Of a stretch of 64,000 nucleotides of DNA, positions 22,374 through 35,000 are shown in pieces. The notes below the pieces were generated by a model that had not been told where the DNA came from, did no database searches, and saw only the letters and a program-made list of their open reading frames with translations. Made by a program: the position numbers and the translations under genes. Positions within the stretch are counted from its first letter, which is position 1, and every line of letters starts with the position of its first letter. The DNA comes from Callaeas wilsoni (Eukaryota > Chordata > Aves > Passeriformes > Callaeidae), in the NCBI GenBank assembly GCA_013398955.1, contig VWPU01005284.1:165857-229856 (forward strand), read 5' to 3'.

Positions 22374-25300
22374 TAAGGCAAAAGAGTTTGATACCTTGAG
22401 TGTAGTAAGAATGTTGTTGCAGCTGTGATGGCCTAAGGATGTCAGCAAGGCAAAGTTTTATAAGACAGACTGAAACAGGTCTGTCATTACACTGGGTTTT
22501 GATCTAGAAGAGGCACTATAATTTGAAATTTTCGGCTTCCAATCTGAAAAAAACTAGGACTCCTATGTCTCTTTTTCACACTATTTTTCTCTATTTGCCT
22601 ATGAAAAGATGCTACCTTTCCCTGCAATTTTTGTCTTGTTCAGTCCATTCCTTCCAAAGACCTAAGGGTATCTGGGGAAAGATTTGGCATTTCTGCAGTG
22701 TCTTTGTCCTTCAGAATGGATTGTAGGAATTAATTTTGTATGCGACTTTGAACAACAACTACTGGTCAAAATGGTCTGTTCAGAATATTTGAGTTGCATT
22801 TCAGCTCTGACTATTTGCAGTTGTTCCAATGAAGCATGTGATATTTAATCCATTTTCAGTTTGCACAAATCTACAGGTGTGTCTCTCATGATGTGAAAGA
22901 CTTTGAAAGGCATTGAAATACATTTGGCCTTTAAAGTGTTCAGAAGACAAAAAAAAAGGAAAAAAAAATGCCCACAAAGAACTGATCACACCAGCATTCT
23001 TGTAAAGTGTGTTTGAAAAGTACCTATGTTGAAAGACAGAGTTTGTAAGGAAAAAAAATCTGGTATCTATCCATGGCTATTTTTTTCTGCAGCGTTACCC
23101 AGGCTTTAAGGATCTGCTTAACTGTGTCATACCTGTTCTGGGGACATCACTTTGCGCTGAAAGAGGACCTCACTTGTCATTTTTATTCGAGGTCATTGTG
23201 TCAGGATATATTCCTTTCCTGCCATGCAAGGATCCATCTCTCTTAGAGTTTCTCAATGCCCAGCATTGCTGTAAACACCTATTCCCACCCACAGAATATA
23301 TATCTTTTAGCTCTGCAGAAAGACATTTCATAATACAGGAGTGGAAAGAGAGAATGAGTTGTCACTGGAAGGAATGAAAGATGGTTTGTTGTTTACTACC
23401 AGTTCTCCAAACCCTAAAACTGGAACATCAGCAGCTTGGACTAAGTTGCATCTACCATAGTTCCATATCTTTTTCCAAAAACACAGAGAATTTGTGAGTT
23501 TGAAACAACCCGATATGCCTTGAAATCTGGTACTAGATTGACAAAATTTGGTACAGTCTGTGACCAGAAAAAGTAGGCAGGACCAGTGAAAGAAGACTAA
23601 GGCAAAGAGGCAGTTCACACAGTTCACACTGCTCAGAAAGACGAATGCCTTCAACCAAGTTCATCTCATCTCTCTCACAATTAGAAATTCTTCCAATTTT
23701 AAGAGAGAGACAGGACATTTTATTGAAAAAGTGGGATAAAAACATCCTCTGTGTAGTATCCTAAAAGTTGCTTTGTGCCTGAGCAAACCCTACGTGTTAC
23801 GAGAAGGGGCTGTTTGTGAAGCTGCAGTTGGCCGTGGACTTCCCTAGGAAATCACAAGACATTGGCTTAACCATGGTGCTTATGAACTGCATCACAGTAA
23901 CCAACTGTGTTCTCTGATGTACAACACATGCCAGGTAAAGCACAAGCCTCTGACTCTCTGTCAAAGTGGACTGAGATGATGTGTTTTCATTGCAACAGTG
24001 AGCTTCCAGTCAAGAAGAGATACTGTGGAAACACAGATGGGCATCTGAGCACTTACGCAAATATCAGACTAATATCCAAGCATCTGTTCCATGCTGGTTT
24101 TCTGCTTCCATCCTTATTGCGGGATTTAGGCACTTTCCAGAAGAGTATGCACTGGCACTAGCAAGGCATTACTTATTCCCATGGGCAGAACAGCGCATTC
24201 CATCCGATTTTAGGACTTTAATATTCTTTAACAAAATATGATTTTCACTTTGCTTTTTTTCCCTCTGCTTTTTAAATACATGTAGACAGCAAATCTGCAT
24301 TTATATGCAAGATTAGCAGTGCTGAAGAAATAAACCTGGTACAAGGAATGAAAACTCATAAGGCTTGGGACCATCTGTGGAAGAACCACCCTTAGAAATA
24401 TCAATATTTGTCACGTTATCATCCCTTGGTACCAAGAAAACTTCATCACTTGACCACTGAAAAACTCCTGTAATGACAGACTCTGAGTATGGCAAAGAAC
24501 AGCATCTGCAACTGGGAGCCTTCTCCAGTGTTTATAGTATCTTGGGGCCAATCCATGAGGATGAAGAACAAGACCGTGAATTTTGCTCTACGCTCTGAGG
24601 GGAGTCAATATAGGCAGCAGAGGACAAGAAAGACACGTCCAGATTTGCTCATATTGCTGCAGGGAGCTGTATCAGCTGAAGTCTCCAAAGGGTCATCATA
24701 GTCCTGTAATCCAAACAGAAGGTGACAAAAGCCTGGCTGCCCAAGGCCAGGACATGTTGTGCCAGGATGGAAAGGAGCCTTCTAGGCAAATGGGGACAGC
24801 AGACATCTCTGCCCCAGTGTGCTCTGTCCATGACAGAGGGCTCTGGGACTTTTCTTAGAGCACTGCCTGAACAGACGGTTTGTGGCTGTTCACAGTATGC
24901 AAAGGCTGACACAGAGGGTCCATAAACTATTCATAGTGCTTTCTTTTGCCTGCCAGCATAATCTCCATCTTCCTTGGGTTCAGCTTGCACAATCTGTTCT
25001 TCATCCACAAAGCCCGTCATATCCAAGAGATGAGCCACCCTGATCTAATGGGCTCAGCATAAGCAAGGAATTAAAGCAGATTTCTCTAGATCTAAAACTG
25101 AGGCATCTGGGTTCATATTCTTCCACCAGATATTTGACAGGAGTGTACTGAGAACTGCTCTGAGGGGTCTCTGTAGGTGGAGCCATGAAGGCTGGGAGCA
25201 TGCCGAGAGTTTTGGTATAGACCTACAGGCTGCTTACCGAGGTTACACATTCCACAAAATGGAACAGGTTATTCCCAAGCCCAGTACTCTTCTTTATTTT

Positions 25301-26549
25301 CTGACATTTAGGCTGCATTCTATCCTTTTTAATGCTACTCCGATTTTGTTAGCTGTGTGCTTCTTCTCCTACCACTTCTGCTGTAGGACCTTGAATTATT
25401 GTGGTTGCATTTGTGTTTTCTTTCTGTTAAGAGAAAAGGGTGGGATTGAGGTGCAGGTATAGGGCTGGAACAGTGCTGCACTTCACAAGCTGCAACAAGC
25501 AGATCCCTCAGGACTGAAATATATCACTCCACTCTCTTTGAGGTGCAGCAATCCATAGATTTCAGATCCAGATCTGAGCTGTCAGTATAACCTTAGCACA
25601 GCAAGTTCCATATAAGCTTGTAGTTTAAACTGCCTTGAAAAAAGAGATGATGAAAAGAGACTTATGATGAAATGTGTGGACATGGCTGGACAGTGTTTGA
25701 AGGGTTAAAAAGAAGTTTGAAAGAAGAAGTCAACGGAGTGAAAAGAAAATAATTTCCTGGTTGAGCCAAAAGTGCAGGTGAAAAAAGATCTGTTTTGGAT
25801 CAAACCAGAAAATGTGGCATGGATCAGGAAATAAGCTGTTTATTTCACTGTAGCTTGAGAAATTTAATTTACGTGTCCAGTGTTTCCTTTGAATGTCAAT
25901 GTCATGTTTTGTTTTGAGTTATTTAATTCCATTTTAAAATATATACATATATTTTCTTGTTTTCTCTGCTGGGTGGATCAATTCTTAGAAGAGTATGAAA
26001 AGGTTAAGGTTTGTTTAGGAAATGTCAAAGTGAAATATTTCAGTGTATTAAAAACTTTTTTATGAAAATATCTCATTAGAACTCCTCCATTACCCAGGTT
26101 TTCTGTTTATTTATTGCAAGGATTTTCCCCTAAGGACAGGGTAGAATACTAAGAAAGGTGGTTTAGTCAAACCTATTTTCTACATCAGGATGAAACAGGA
26201 AAGTGTTCTGCTCTCCCTAGTCTCTACATTTTAAAGCCATTTTACCATTCTTCATGATGTTATTTTCCTTTTTTAGGGTGAACCATCAGTTCGTCATTTT
26301 GGTGTTCACTTTTAGAGCACTAAATCCTACTTACATTTCTGCCGTGTAAGCCACAATTTAGCCCAGCCTAAGACTTCTTCTGTGTAGATCTTCTGTAGCT
26401 CTAGGCAACAAGGTGAAATCTGACTGCAGGTTGTAATATCTCCAAAACCCAGCTACAGTACTTGTAAGCTTTGCTTTGGCCCAGAGTATTTTTCTTTCAG
26501 GAACAAAAAACTTGTAGAGACATAATATTTTGAAGCTTTGCCAAAAGCT
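22374..26549. other. Unassigned single-copy DNA
   Basis: No gene or confident repeat. Several open frames of 60-110 codons are scattered on both strands without recognisable domains. An AT run (aaatatatacatatatttt) lies near 25937. Confidence 0.45.
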
Positions 26550-26710
26550 CCTGGAGTGACCTTAGGGAGACCACTGGAAGGTTTTTTGCATTGGTTCCCC
26601 ATCTGTAAAATGGAGACAAATGACACTGAACCACACCACCAGGGGGTATTTTGAGGCTAAATTATTTAATGTTTCCAAGGCTCTCAAAGCATATAGTGGT
26701 GAGCTCGGTA
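26550..26710 (+). mobile_element. MIR (CORE-SINE) relic, plus strand
   Basis: The segment 'ggagtgaccttagggagaccact', then 'ccccatctgtaaaatggaga', then 'ggtattttgaggctaaattatttaat', then 'ccaaggctctcaaagcatat' follows the MIR consensus from the end of the tRNA-related part through the CORE to the LINE2-like tail. The 'catctgtaaaatgg' core is the best preserved part. It is a non-coding SINE relic. Confidence 0.75.
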
Positions 26711-28984
26711 GAAAAGATGACATGTTACATAAACCCATTATACAGGCCTATGCAATTAAAAATTATAATAAACTTTTTCTATTCATGTGCGGGAGACAGT
26801 TTTAAAATATTAATAACGTGGGGGGGCTGTCGATGTTGTTGTTTTTCCAAATGCCAGATGTGCTGCCTCTGCCTCCAAAATGAAGAAGGGCAGTGGGAGC
26901 TCATCTGAAAAAGCAAAGTCACTCAAATATTTACATGTTGCATCAGTATAGTGAGAACTTCAGCTCACCAGAAGTGACACCAGTAACCTCCATTAACAAC
27001 TTTGTAGAGACAAAGCGGTCGTTGTTAATCCACATTTGCTTTTGGAGGTCCCAGACAGTGTTGTTCACACCTGAGCTTCTTTGTTACCAAAATGAAAAAA
27101 ACACAATCCAAGAAGGAGTTTTCCTGAAGGCAGTGTCTCATCTCAATAGAATGGTAAGTGTCTCCAAGGGTCTTCTTTCTCCCAGGGATTTTATTTTCTT
27201 TTGCAGAGCGCAAAGCTGCAGCCAGGAGTTTGGCTGCCAGCAGCACCCCTTCCTCCCCAGGATGCTGCTGTGTACTTGGTAGTTGAAAGCTGTAGCCAGA
27301 AACTCAGATAGCTCAGATAGTTTGGGGTTACCCTCACTGCATATTTCTGTTGTGTCCTCCTCCTGCATCCATGGCCAATCCTTTCATGCACTGTGGCCTC
27401 GCACATTTTCTTTCATGGGCTTTACAAGAATGTGTTGTCATATGAACTGGGCATCGATGATGCTGATGGACACTCAGGAGGAGGACGGATGGCACAGGAA
27501 CAGCAGAGGTGCAGAACACACGTGCAGCAAATCATTTGGCTGCAGACTGGGGAACTCAGACATCAGCCAGAAACGGAGCTATGCATTTCTTATTCAGCCT
27601 CCTCATATGGGCACAGACCAATGAACTCACTTCAATGGCCGTGTTCTCTGTGTTGATCGGCCATAAAAGGAGATAAATACCCCCCAAGTGTGCTGAACAT
27701 TTGCCCAGAAGGTCTAAAGAGTGCAGGATTTCAAAGGCTGTGCAGCACACAGTCCATAATGAACCCATTGTCAATGCTTACAGGCAATGGGGACATGGCC
27801 AGGAATAAAACTCCAGCTGAGGAGTTGATCCAAAGTCTTCTAAAGTCAGTGGCTGTTCTCTAAGGACTAGAGCAAGAGCCCTCTTAGGAAGGTAGGCAGG
27901 GGTGGAAAGTGCACTATTCCCCAGGGCTGTGGCATTTGCAAGAGAATGCAGCAATCACAGACAGCCAAATTATTACACATGTTTTTGAGAAGCTGGAGAA
28001 CATGTCTGCTGTGGTTCAATGGAGCTGACTGCATACAAGTCTAATCCTCTTACAATTTCTGTCGGTGGAAGTGCTCACACTGATTTCAAAATAACAAGGG
28101 GTTTGGCTCAGAATGACTACTGACCATCACAATGGCACAGCTTTAGCTTACCTTACAGAGGGTGAAGAGAGCAGAAAAGAAAGGGGTGGTGATAGGGAAC
28201 AAAAGGACAGAGCTTAAAGTTAGCTCCTGCTGAAAAGGACATGTGATAGCTGCACTTGGATGAGTTTTTCCAAAGCACAGAAACAAAATCTACACCCTGC
28301 CTAAACAACATGAACTATGCTCATCCTGTAAATAGGAAGACAGAAGAAGCAGGCTCTAATTGTCTTGCAATGGCCCTCCCCGAAGCTGCAGCATTCTTTA
28401 CCTGTAGTCAAGCAGCTCTTGTAAGAGCCTCAGCTCTTTTCCTGCATTTGCACACATCAAAGAAATGACTCCCAGTGTGATCCTCACAAGCAAATTGTCC
28501 TAATGATCAATGCGGGAGAATGGCAAATGCACTTGGCATCACTGTGTAAAGTCAGTTTTGATCCATGGAGCCATTCAAACCAGCGCCGGTGATTAGTAAA
28601 CCACATTCCGCAGTGCATGACATAAGATTTCTCCAGCTGAAGAAAGGACTAAGTCGTGTCTCTGGAACAAATGCCTCCATGAAATCTCTAGGCCATCCAT
28701 AAACCAGATTCTGGGATGAAATTTCTGCCTTAATTCCAGCCTCCGTGGGAATATGAAAAGGGCATAGTGATATGTGTTAAATCTATGCATATTTTTCTTT
28801 GCTTCTGCATCCAAGGTTTTTATAAGCTGTTCCATACAGTCTGTACCTTTTAAGACAGCAAGGCTGTCAATACATATTCTGGGAGAGGTGTCAGCAGCCC
28901 AGTTTTGATCTAATAAAGCCATATCTTTCATCTGGCATTCTGCAAGGATCTGGAACACATTTTAAAGGCACTGAGAGAGGCTGC
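26711..28984. other. Unassigned single-copy DNA
   Basis: No supported gene. The minus-strand frame 28593-28958 (121 codons, non-ATG start, ending TAA) reads somewhat like protein but has no recognised domain and is discussed under findings. Confidence 0.4.
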
Positions 28985-29160
28985 ACCTGGTCCCAGCCAA
29001 ACTTTACAGAAGATAATTGCCAAATCACTATGATAATTAATTAGTGTAATGAAAGATTAATAATCTATGGGCATATCAATAAACTGAAGGTATAATATGC
29101 TGTGTAACCTGAAATATTTACAAGGTTAATAATTGGGCATGAATCCTGCAATAAGACACT
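28985..29160. other. AT-rich block resembling a conserved non-coding element
   Basis: Very dense TAAT/ATTA motifs (gataattaattagtgtaatg, agattaataatc, gttaataattgg) plus atcaataaac-type Hox/Fox-like sites. No repeat similarity. This is the strongest enhancer-like texture in the window, but conservation is untested. Confidence 0.3.
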
Positions 29161-31096
29161 AGTTCAGTCTTCTAAAAGATTTTCCTAGCACAGCTGTTCT
29201 GGGATGGAGATCTGCACTGTAGGTGTAGCCTACATCCTGAGCCCCCAATCCTTTTTTTTGTTTTCTTTCTGAAGGGTAGCTTGGGTTTTTCAGTGCAGCT
29301 CATCACTGACTAGCCACCCCGGAGACAGGCAACAGAGTCCAAGCCGTCAGCTCCAATGGATCCTGAATTCAACTACTGGCAGCAGAGGAGTGTGGAAAGG
29401 TATGGGGCTCCTCTTCCTCTGAGGAATAGATTGGGGGGGCTTTACAAGAAGGCAGAATGTGCAGAGCCTGCTGAATTATGGCAGGAAAAGAGTATTGAAG
29501 CTGTGAGATTAATGTGGGACTGGCCTCTTCAGGAAACCTTCTTCTGCTTGTGAGGACAGTGGGGCAGAGGGAGGAGAGAACTTCCCATGAAAGAGTGAGA
29601 AATAGGCTTAGCAGATATGTCTTTTCTCTCTGAACTAAATTGCTGTGTTTATTCTAGCTTCATTCTTTTTTCTGATGGTCAAATAATTGTCCTGGTTTAG
29701 CAGACATAGTCACCAAGAATATATGTGGGCTTTTGTCTGGGGTAGATATCCCAGCAGTATTGTTTTCCAGCAGAGACTGACAAAAACAGCTAACAGAGAA
29801 GAGGAGTGCTTGGGGCTCATACTTCTCTGGGTTATATTTCCCTCCCAGGGGGTGTTTGGCACAGGTTTAAGGTTTGGGAGGGGGTTCTATCAGAAGTGCT
29901 GTACAAATGGTCTTTCACCTGCAAGGTATAAATGAGAAAGTGAATGGCAAGAATTTCAGAAGTTATTTATGGAGAGTTTCAAAGGTTATTTATGATCAAG
30001 GCTGTGATTCTATACTCTATATTCTGGCATGTCTCCTGATGTGGATGTGATGAAGAAAAAAGGCAAGAGGGCTTTCAGGTTTGTGGGTGATCATCTCTCA
30101 AATATTTTCTATCCCTGCTGTGTCTTCCTTCCAGATACTGGACTTCAGTGACTTTCAGGCACTTCCATACCAAATATGGATTGACTCTGGCTGTGAAAGG
30201 CTCTACTATTCCATTAGCAATCTCCTAAACTATCATTAAAAATAATAACAATAGTAGAGCTCAACATCTTCAGTTAAAGGCTATGCATAAGCAATATCTG
30301 TGAATTAGCACCAAATCAAGATGGAGCTGTAGTATCTGGGGTTTAATGCTTCACCAGTGCTTTAGGTCTGCTTAGATCTAGTCTGACTATTTGGTTCTCT
30401 TTTCAAGTATTGCCAACACTTACAAAGGACAAATAAATAAAACAAAAAATACCTCTTTGGTATATCTTAGAAGGAATATTAAGATGATGTTTTCATTGTA
30501 TTGTAAATTCTGATTTGTAAGTGGATAGGCAAAATAAAAGAAGAGCAGAGTGCCCTCTGAGATCACCTGGTATGATAAGGACAGCTTTCAGAGAGAGCAG
30601 AGTGACTGCCTCCAACCTGCTGCTTGCAGATGGTCCCCAACCTGAGCACAATTTTATTAAGGCCATCATTAATTCAGGCATACCAACAATTCAGCACCCT
30701 CAGCCACCAAATGTCCTGGGCTGTAAACTTCGTAGTTCATTGGTGTAACTGTGTCCTCCTGGTTGGTGTGAAATGGTCTTTTTGCTTCTGTGATCTAGCA
30801 AGCACTTGCAGAACCAAAGAACATGCAAATTCTGCGCAAGGTCACTTCTAATCTGCTTTCTGGTCACTGCAGCTGCACCGGGGTTTACTGGTGAGGTAAT
30901 TGAGTTCCTGATTCTAACAATTGGTCTGGGTTTATTTGGAGTGACTGCTTGGGTCATTGCCATAAGTCAGACATGTTCTCAGGGGTTGGCTCAGGACTCT
31001 AGTTGGGTTTGTACTCAATGACAAGTCTGTCTCGGTAAGCTACTTTTCTCCTTGAGTCTGTTCCCAGAGCATCTTGTCTGTATTCAATGTGAAATT
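29161..31096. other. Unassigned single-copy DNA
   Basis: At 29688 the sequence tgtcctggtttagc resembles the 5' terminus of a common avian LTR, but no partner end or target duplication was found. No gene recognised; AT-rich between 30220 and 30490. Confidence 0.4.
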
Positions 31097-31273
31097 ACAG
31101 AATCACATAATGGTTGGGGTTGGAATGGACCTCTAGTGGTCATCTAGTCCAACACCCCTGATAGAGCAAGTTCTCTGGAGCAGTTTGCACAGGACCATGT
31201 CCAGGGCAGTTTTGGATATCTCCAAAGAAGGAGGCTCTATGGCTGCTCTGTGCAGCCTGTTGCAGTACTCAGA
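31097..31273 (-). mobile_element. CR1 LINE, 3' end (minus strand), interrupted
   Basis: This is the classic avian CR1 3' end read antisense: 'acagaatcacataatggttgg', then 'tggacctctagtggtcatctagtccaac', then 'ttctctggagcagtttgcacagga', then 'ggatatctccaaagaaggaggctc' and gcagcctgttgcagtactca. Its last six bases CTCAGA (31268-31273) are duplicated on the other side of the inserted LTR, and the CR1 resumes there at the very next consensus position. It is a good landmark that the genome is avian or close to it. Confidence 0.95.
31268..31273. repeat. Target-site duplication, left copy (CTCAGA)
   Basis: Identical to 31688-31693. The 6-bp length is typical of class II (ERVK/alpha/beta-type) integrases. 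Confidence 0.9.
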
Positions 31274-31687
31274 TGAAGCAGGGTCCTCCACTGAGAATGG
31301 GAGCCGAGCAGCGACAAACACTGATATGGTTAGATAGCGTTCTCGTTTATGGCTCAAATCAAGCAGGATTATGTAGCATTTCCAACTGGTCACGCATTGT
31401 CCACACACTTTAACTAACTCTATGATTGGATACTTAGGTAAAATCACCCGCGTCTACTGTCTACTAATTGGTTAACATGTGGCATACAAGTGTCCTCCCT
31501 CCTCCCAGCTTGCGGTTATTGCATCCCGTTAAACCTCCCTTTTTTCTCAAGGACACCTCAAGGACGCTCTCAGCACTAAGTCATGCTAATCTCACAGCAC
31601 TCCGAGCAAGCAGGCCCTGCTAAGTCTGGCTTGTTCACTACGTTCAGTTACAGACCATGTCCATTCTGCTCTAAGAATTCTTCTACA
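31274..31687 (-). mobile_element. Class II-type solo LTR, 414 bp, inserted in CR1
   Basis: A solo LTR that splits a CR1 element. On the plus strand it starts TGAAGCAGGG and ends TTCTACA, so in its own orientation it runs TGTAGAAGAA...CTGCTTCA, with TG...CA ends. Perfect 6-bp duplications CTCAGA flank it. Read on the minus strand it has a CCAAT motif (aaccaattag) and several AT-rich promoter-like stretches; a clear AATAAA was not found, only CATAAA near the U3/R side. Orientation is chosen because many alpha- and beta-retroviral LTRs end in CTTCA. No internal viral genes are present. It is younger than the CR1 it interrupts. Confidence 0.85.
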
Positions 31688-31940
31688 CTCAGACACCCTC
31701 ACAGTAAGGAATTTTTTCCTCGTATTTAGATGGAACTTCATGTGTGTTTCAGTTTGTGCCCTCTGTCCCTTGCCCTGTCACTGAGCAGTGCTGAAAAGAC
31801 TCTTTGCTCATCCTTTTGACCCCAGCCCTCACGATATTTCTATACATTGATAAGATCCCCTCTGTGCCTTCTCTTCTTCAGGCTAAACAGAGAGACTAGA
31901 CAGCCTTTCCTTATAAGAGAGATGCTCCAATCCTCATGAA
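31688..31940 (-). mobile_element. CR1 LINE, continuation after the LTR
   Basis: Starts with the right CTCAGA copy and continues the CR1 antisense sequence: 'acaccctcacagtaaggaa', 'atggaacttcatgtgtgtttcagtttgtgccc', 'ccttgccctgtcactgagcagtgctgaaaagactc', 'ttgataagatcccctctgtgcc' and gagatgctccaatcctcatga. Together with 31097-31273 it gives a continuous CR1 when the LTR is ignored. Confidence 0.93.
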
Positions 31941-32072
31941 ACACAGACTCATAGAATTTCCTGAGTTGGAAGGAAGTTGTTGCCCACCAGGATTCCCAGG
32001 TCTCTCTCTGCAGAGCTGCTTTCCATCAAGTCAACCCCTGGTGGTGCACAGGGTTATTCCTCCCTAGTTGCA
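31941..32072 (-). mobile_element. CR1 mosaic segment: second 3' end joined to ORF2 region
   Basis: 31941-31975 reads acacagactcatagaatttc plus ctgagttggaaggaa, again a CR1 3' terminus. It is followed at once (31976-32072) by 'ttgcccaccaggattcccagg', 'tctctctctgcagagctgct' and ggttattcctccctagttgca, which in CR1 lies several hundred bases further into ORF2. Either a second, internally deleted CR1 landed here, or the first CR1 lost about 300 bp and a tail fragment was captured at the break. See findings. Confidence 0.8.
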
Positions 32073-35000
32073 TCTCACCTGAGAACATGATAGCTCTTTG
32101 TGGACTGAAATCAGCTTTAGTTAACTCAGAGTCTTGTAAATGGCCCTTGTGATCAATGAACTGAACAGAAAAACCTCTAATCAACAGAGGAGATCTCTCT
32201 GAGGCTTGGACTTCTAAAATTAGAGGAGGAATGGAACCTTAGTTATTACACTGTGGATTTTGACACATTCATGGAAATAATTGTGACAGCAGAGATGTAA
32301 ACCTCAAATTAAAACTAGTGATGTGAAGACTGCAGTGTCAGATATGCTAATTTCTAGAAGGGGTCTGAAGGGAGACTTTACTGAACTGTACCTACTGCAT
32401 TTAATCTGTGTTTCTTCTGAAAAAGAAAAGGAAGTGGCTTTTTTTCCCCTTTCTTTCTTTCTCATTGGCTTTTGAGTTAGCTTTCAGACTTCATAGCTTA
32501 TTTGGAGTACAAGAATGTTCCTGAAAAAAAAATATCTTTGATTCTTACAGTGTTGCTTCAGAAACAGAGTAATAATTAGAGAATGAAAGACATATTTAAT
32601 CCAACTGACAGGGCCTAGGAGGGTCTTTTTCTCCACCACTTTTCTCTTTCTTCCATGTTGGGTCATATGGATTCTTAGGATATTGCCTTGGGGAGTTCTT
32701 GGGCTGAAAAATATCTGCTTGTGGAGATCAGAGTACTATGTTTGAAACATTTGCAAAAAATTACTGAGCAATGCAAACCTGTACCAATAGACTTGCTACA
32801 CAGGTGTCACTCATCTACTACAAATACTGAAAATATTTGCAGTAGACCTCCATACTTTATTTGTCTAGCTTTTAGGAAGATTCAAGCTGCTGGTACCCTT
32901 GGTTCCATGTTTACTTTATCTACATTTGAAGGGATTGGGAGTTATAATTCAGGCTATTACTCCATAGGGGAGTGGACTAAGAAAAAACTACTTGTAGTTT
33001 ATGTTTCTAAGTTTGGTACCTGGTGCTTGCAGTCTTTGTTTGCAGGGCTTGAAGGACTCTGAGTGCTTCTGCAGCATATAATACTGTACTGTTCACTGTC
33101 TTGCACTGACAGTGTCTCAAAATATCATTCACACACAAGATGCCTAATGTAGTAAAGGGGTAGGAAAAATATGGGCTTGGGACAGTCACCGACACTTAAG
33201 AGCATCCCATTTTGACTGAGAATGAGCATGAATATAAGCATAATTCCTTGCTGAAGGTGATTGGGAGCTGTGCTGGCTGGCAAGATGGTAACTAATGGCT
33301 AAAGAGTTAATGCTTTGCCAGTGAAAGGAGATACTGCTTATATTCATTTGCATGGTTGGGAGCAAGCCTGGACTATTCGTATGAAATTACTCCAGCTTTT
33401 GAGTTCTTGCTCTTATCTGTTCCACCAGACTTTCTCTCATGACCCCATCTTTTCCTACTCCTTCGAATTTCCTGCCAAAAGAAGACTGTGCAAGGGAATG
33501 CTGTCTGCTGCCACTTGTGCTCTTCCTCCTTGATGAAATAATGGTTTGCCTTCAGGCTGGAGACTAGCAGTAAACTGACAGAGGAGTGGTATTGGGCTTT
33601 TTGTTCCTTGTGCTCTCTGTTGTCCGTACTCATGATGTCCCATTGATGATAGCAACAGTGGAGACTCTAAAATAGACAAGAATCCTCCAAGCTGGGGAGT
33701 GTGCTTTGAAGTGGCGGGTGGCCTTGACTGAATTATGTGCTGTTAAGCTCCTAATGTTGCCATGGATGCAGCAGTGGGAGCAATATGGGAGGGGGGGAAT
33801 GGCTCTGTGGTCCAAAGCAGCTTAATACTGTAGGCAAAAGCCAGCAGCACAGCAGAGGAGTGTTGATCCAATTTATATGAGCTGGGAAAGGAGCTGCTTA
33901 GTTCTGCTGGCTGTCCTTCATAGCTGAGGACAGTTGGTGTACTTGCTAGATGCGTACAGGGTCGTGTCTGCCTCCTCTGCCTAAGGGCAGGTGCAGTGGC
34001 AGTATACTTGACAACTCACAAGGTGTCATATCATTAGCCTGTAATCTGCAGTGACTTACTCTGTGCCTTCTGTGCTGTACTCCCCGGCCTGTCCAGGCAA
34101 AGTGAGAGTGCTTTCAGGTCACACAGGTCTCTCATCACTGTCTCCTGTTGATCTTAAATCAGCACAGATTTGTAGCGTGCTGTAAACAGGGCAAATGCGG
34201 CAAGTTGGCCACTGCCTCCCTCCTTGTTCTCTCTGTGAATCACTGTCTTACCCAGCTCTCCCCTCTTGGAGGGTGCACGAGATGCAAAGAGTGCTGGCAG
34301 TCTCATCCACCATTCACCCTGACCTGCCTGCGTGTCCCATGGAGACACAGGGAGGGTGCGACTCTGACCTTCCATGCCACGTCCTTCCTATCATGTCAGA
34401 CAAGTTCGCCAGAGCTCAGTGACTCCTCCTCATGTACTGCCAGAGCTTCCTTTGCTCTCCCACCCACAGCTCCCCGTGCCATGGATTAGCAGTTGCAAAC
34501 ACACGAGAGAAGGTTTCTGCAGCACAGGGTCTGCTCCGCAAGGGAAAAGCAGCTCTTTGGTAAGTTCCCAGAGAGGACTGGTGCCCCTGCGTTTCCACAG
34601 CAAAGAGAAGAATTCCGTGCAGGCACATCCTCAGCTCTTTTCCATCTCTTTTGCAGTGTAAGAATGTGGGTGTGCCCAGTGATATCCCAGCATGGGCCAC
34701 CACCAAAGCTCCAGCTCTCTGAGAACCAGCCAGCAAGCAGGGCTTTGCTGAAGTCCTCTAAATCTAGTGAGACACTCCTCTAGGACCACTGATCCTGACT
34801 CTCTCTTTTCCTGTCAGTTACTGTGAGGAGAGAGATTTCGTGTCTGACACAGGAAATATGATTATTTCCCAGGGACATGGTGTGGGGCTAGTCACTGGTG
34901 TTCTGGACCTTTGCCTTCTGTACTCAGCACGCATGTAGGAAAAAGGGGATATACCCATTTCCCTGCAGGAATGGAATCTCCAGCAAGACACCAAACAGCA

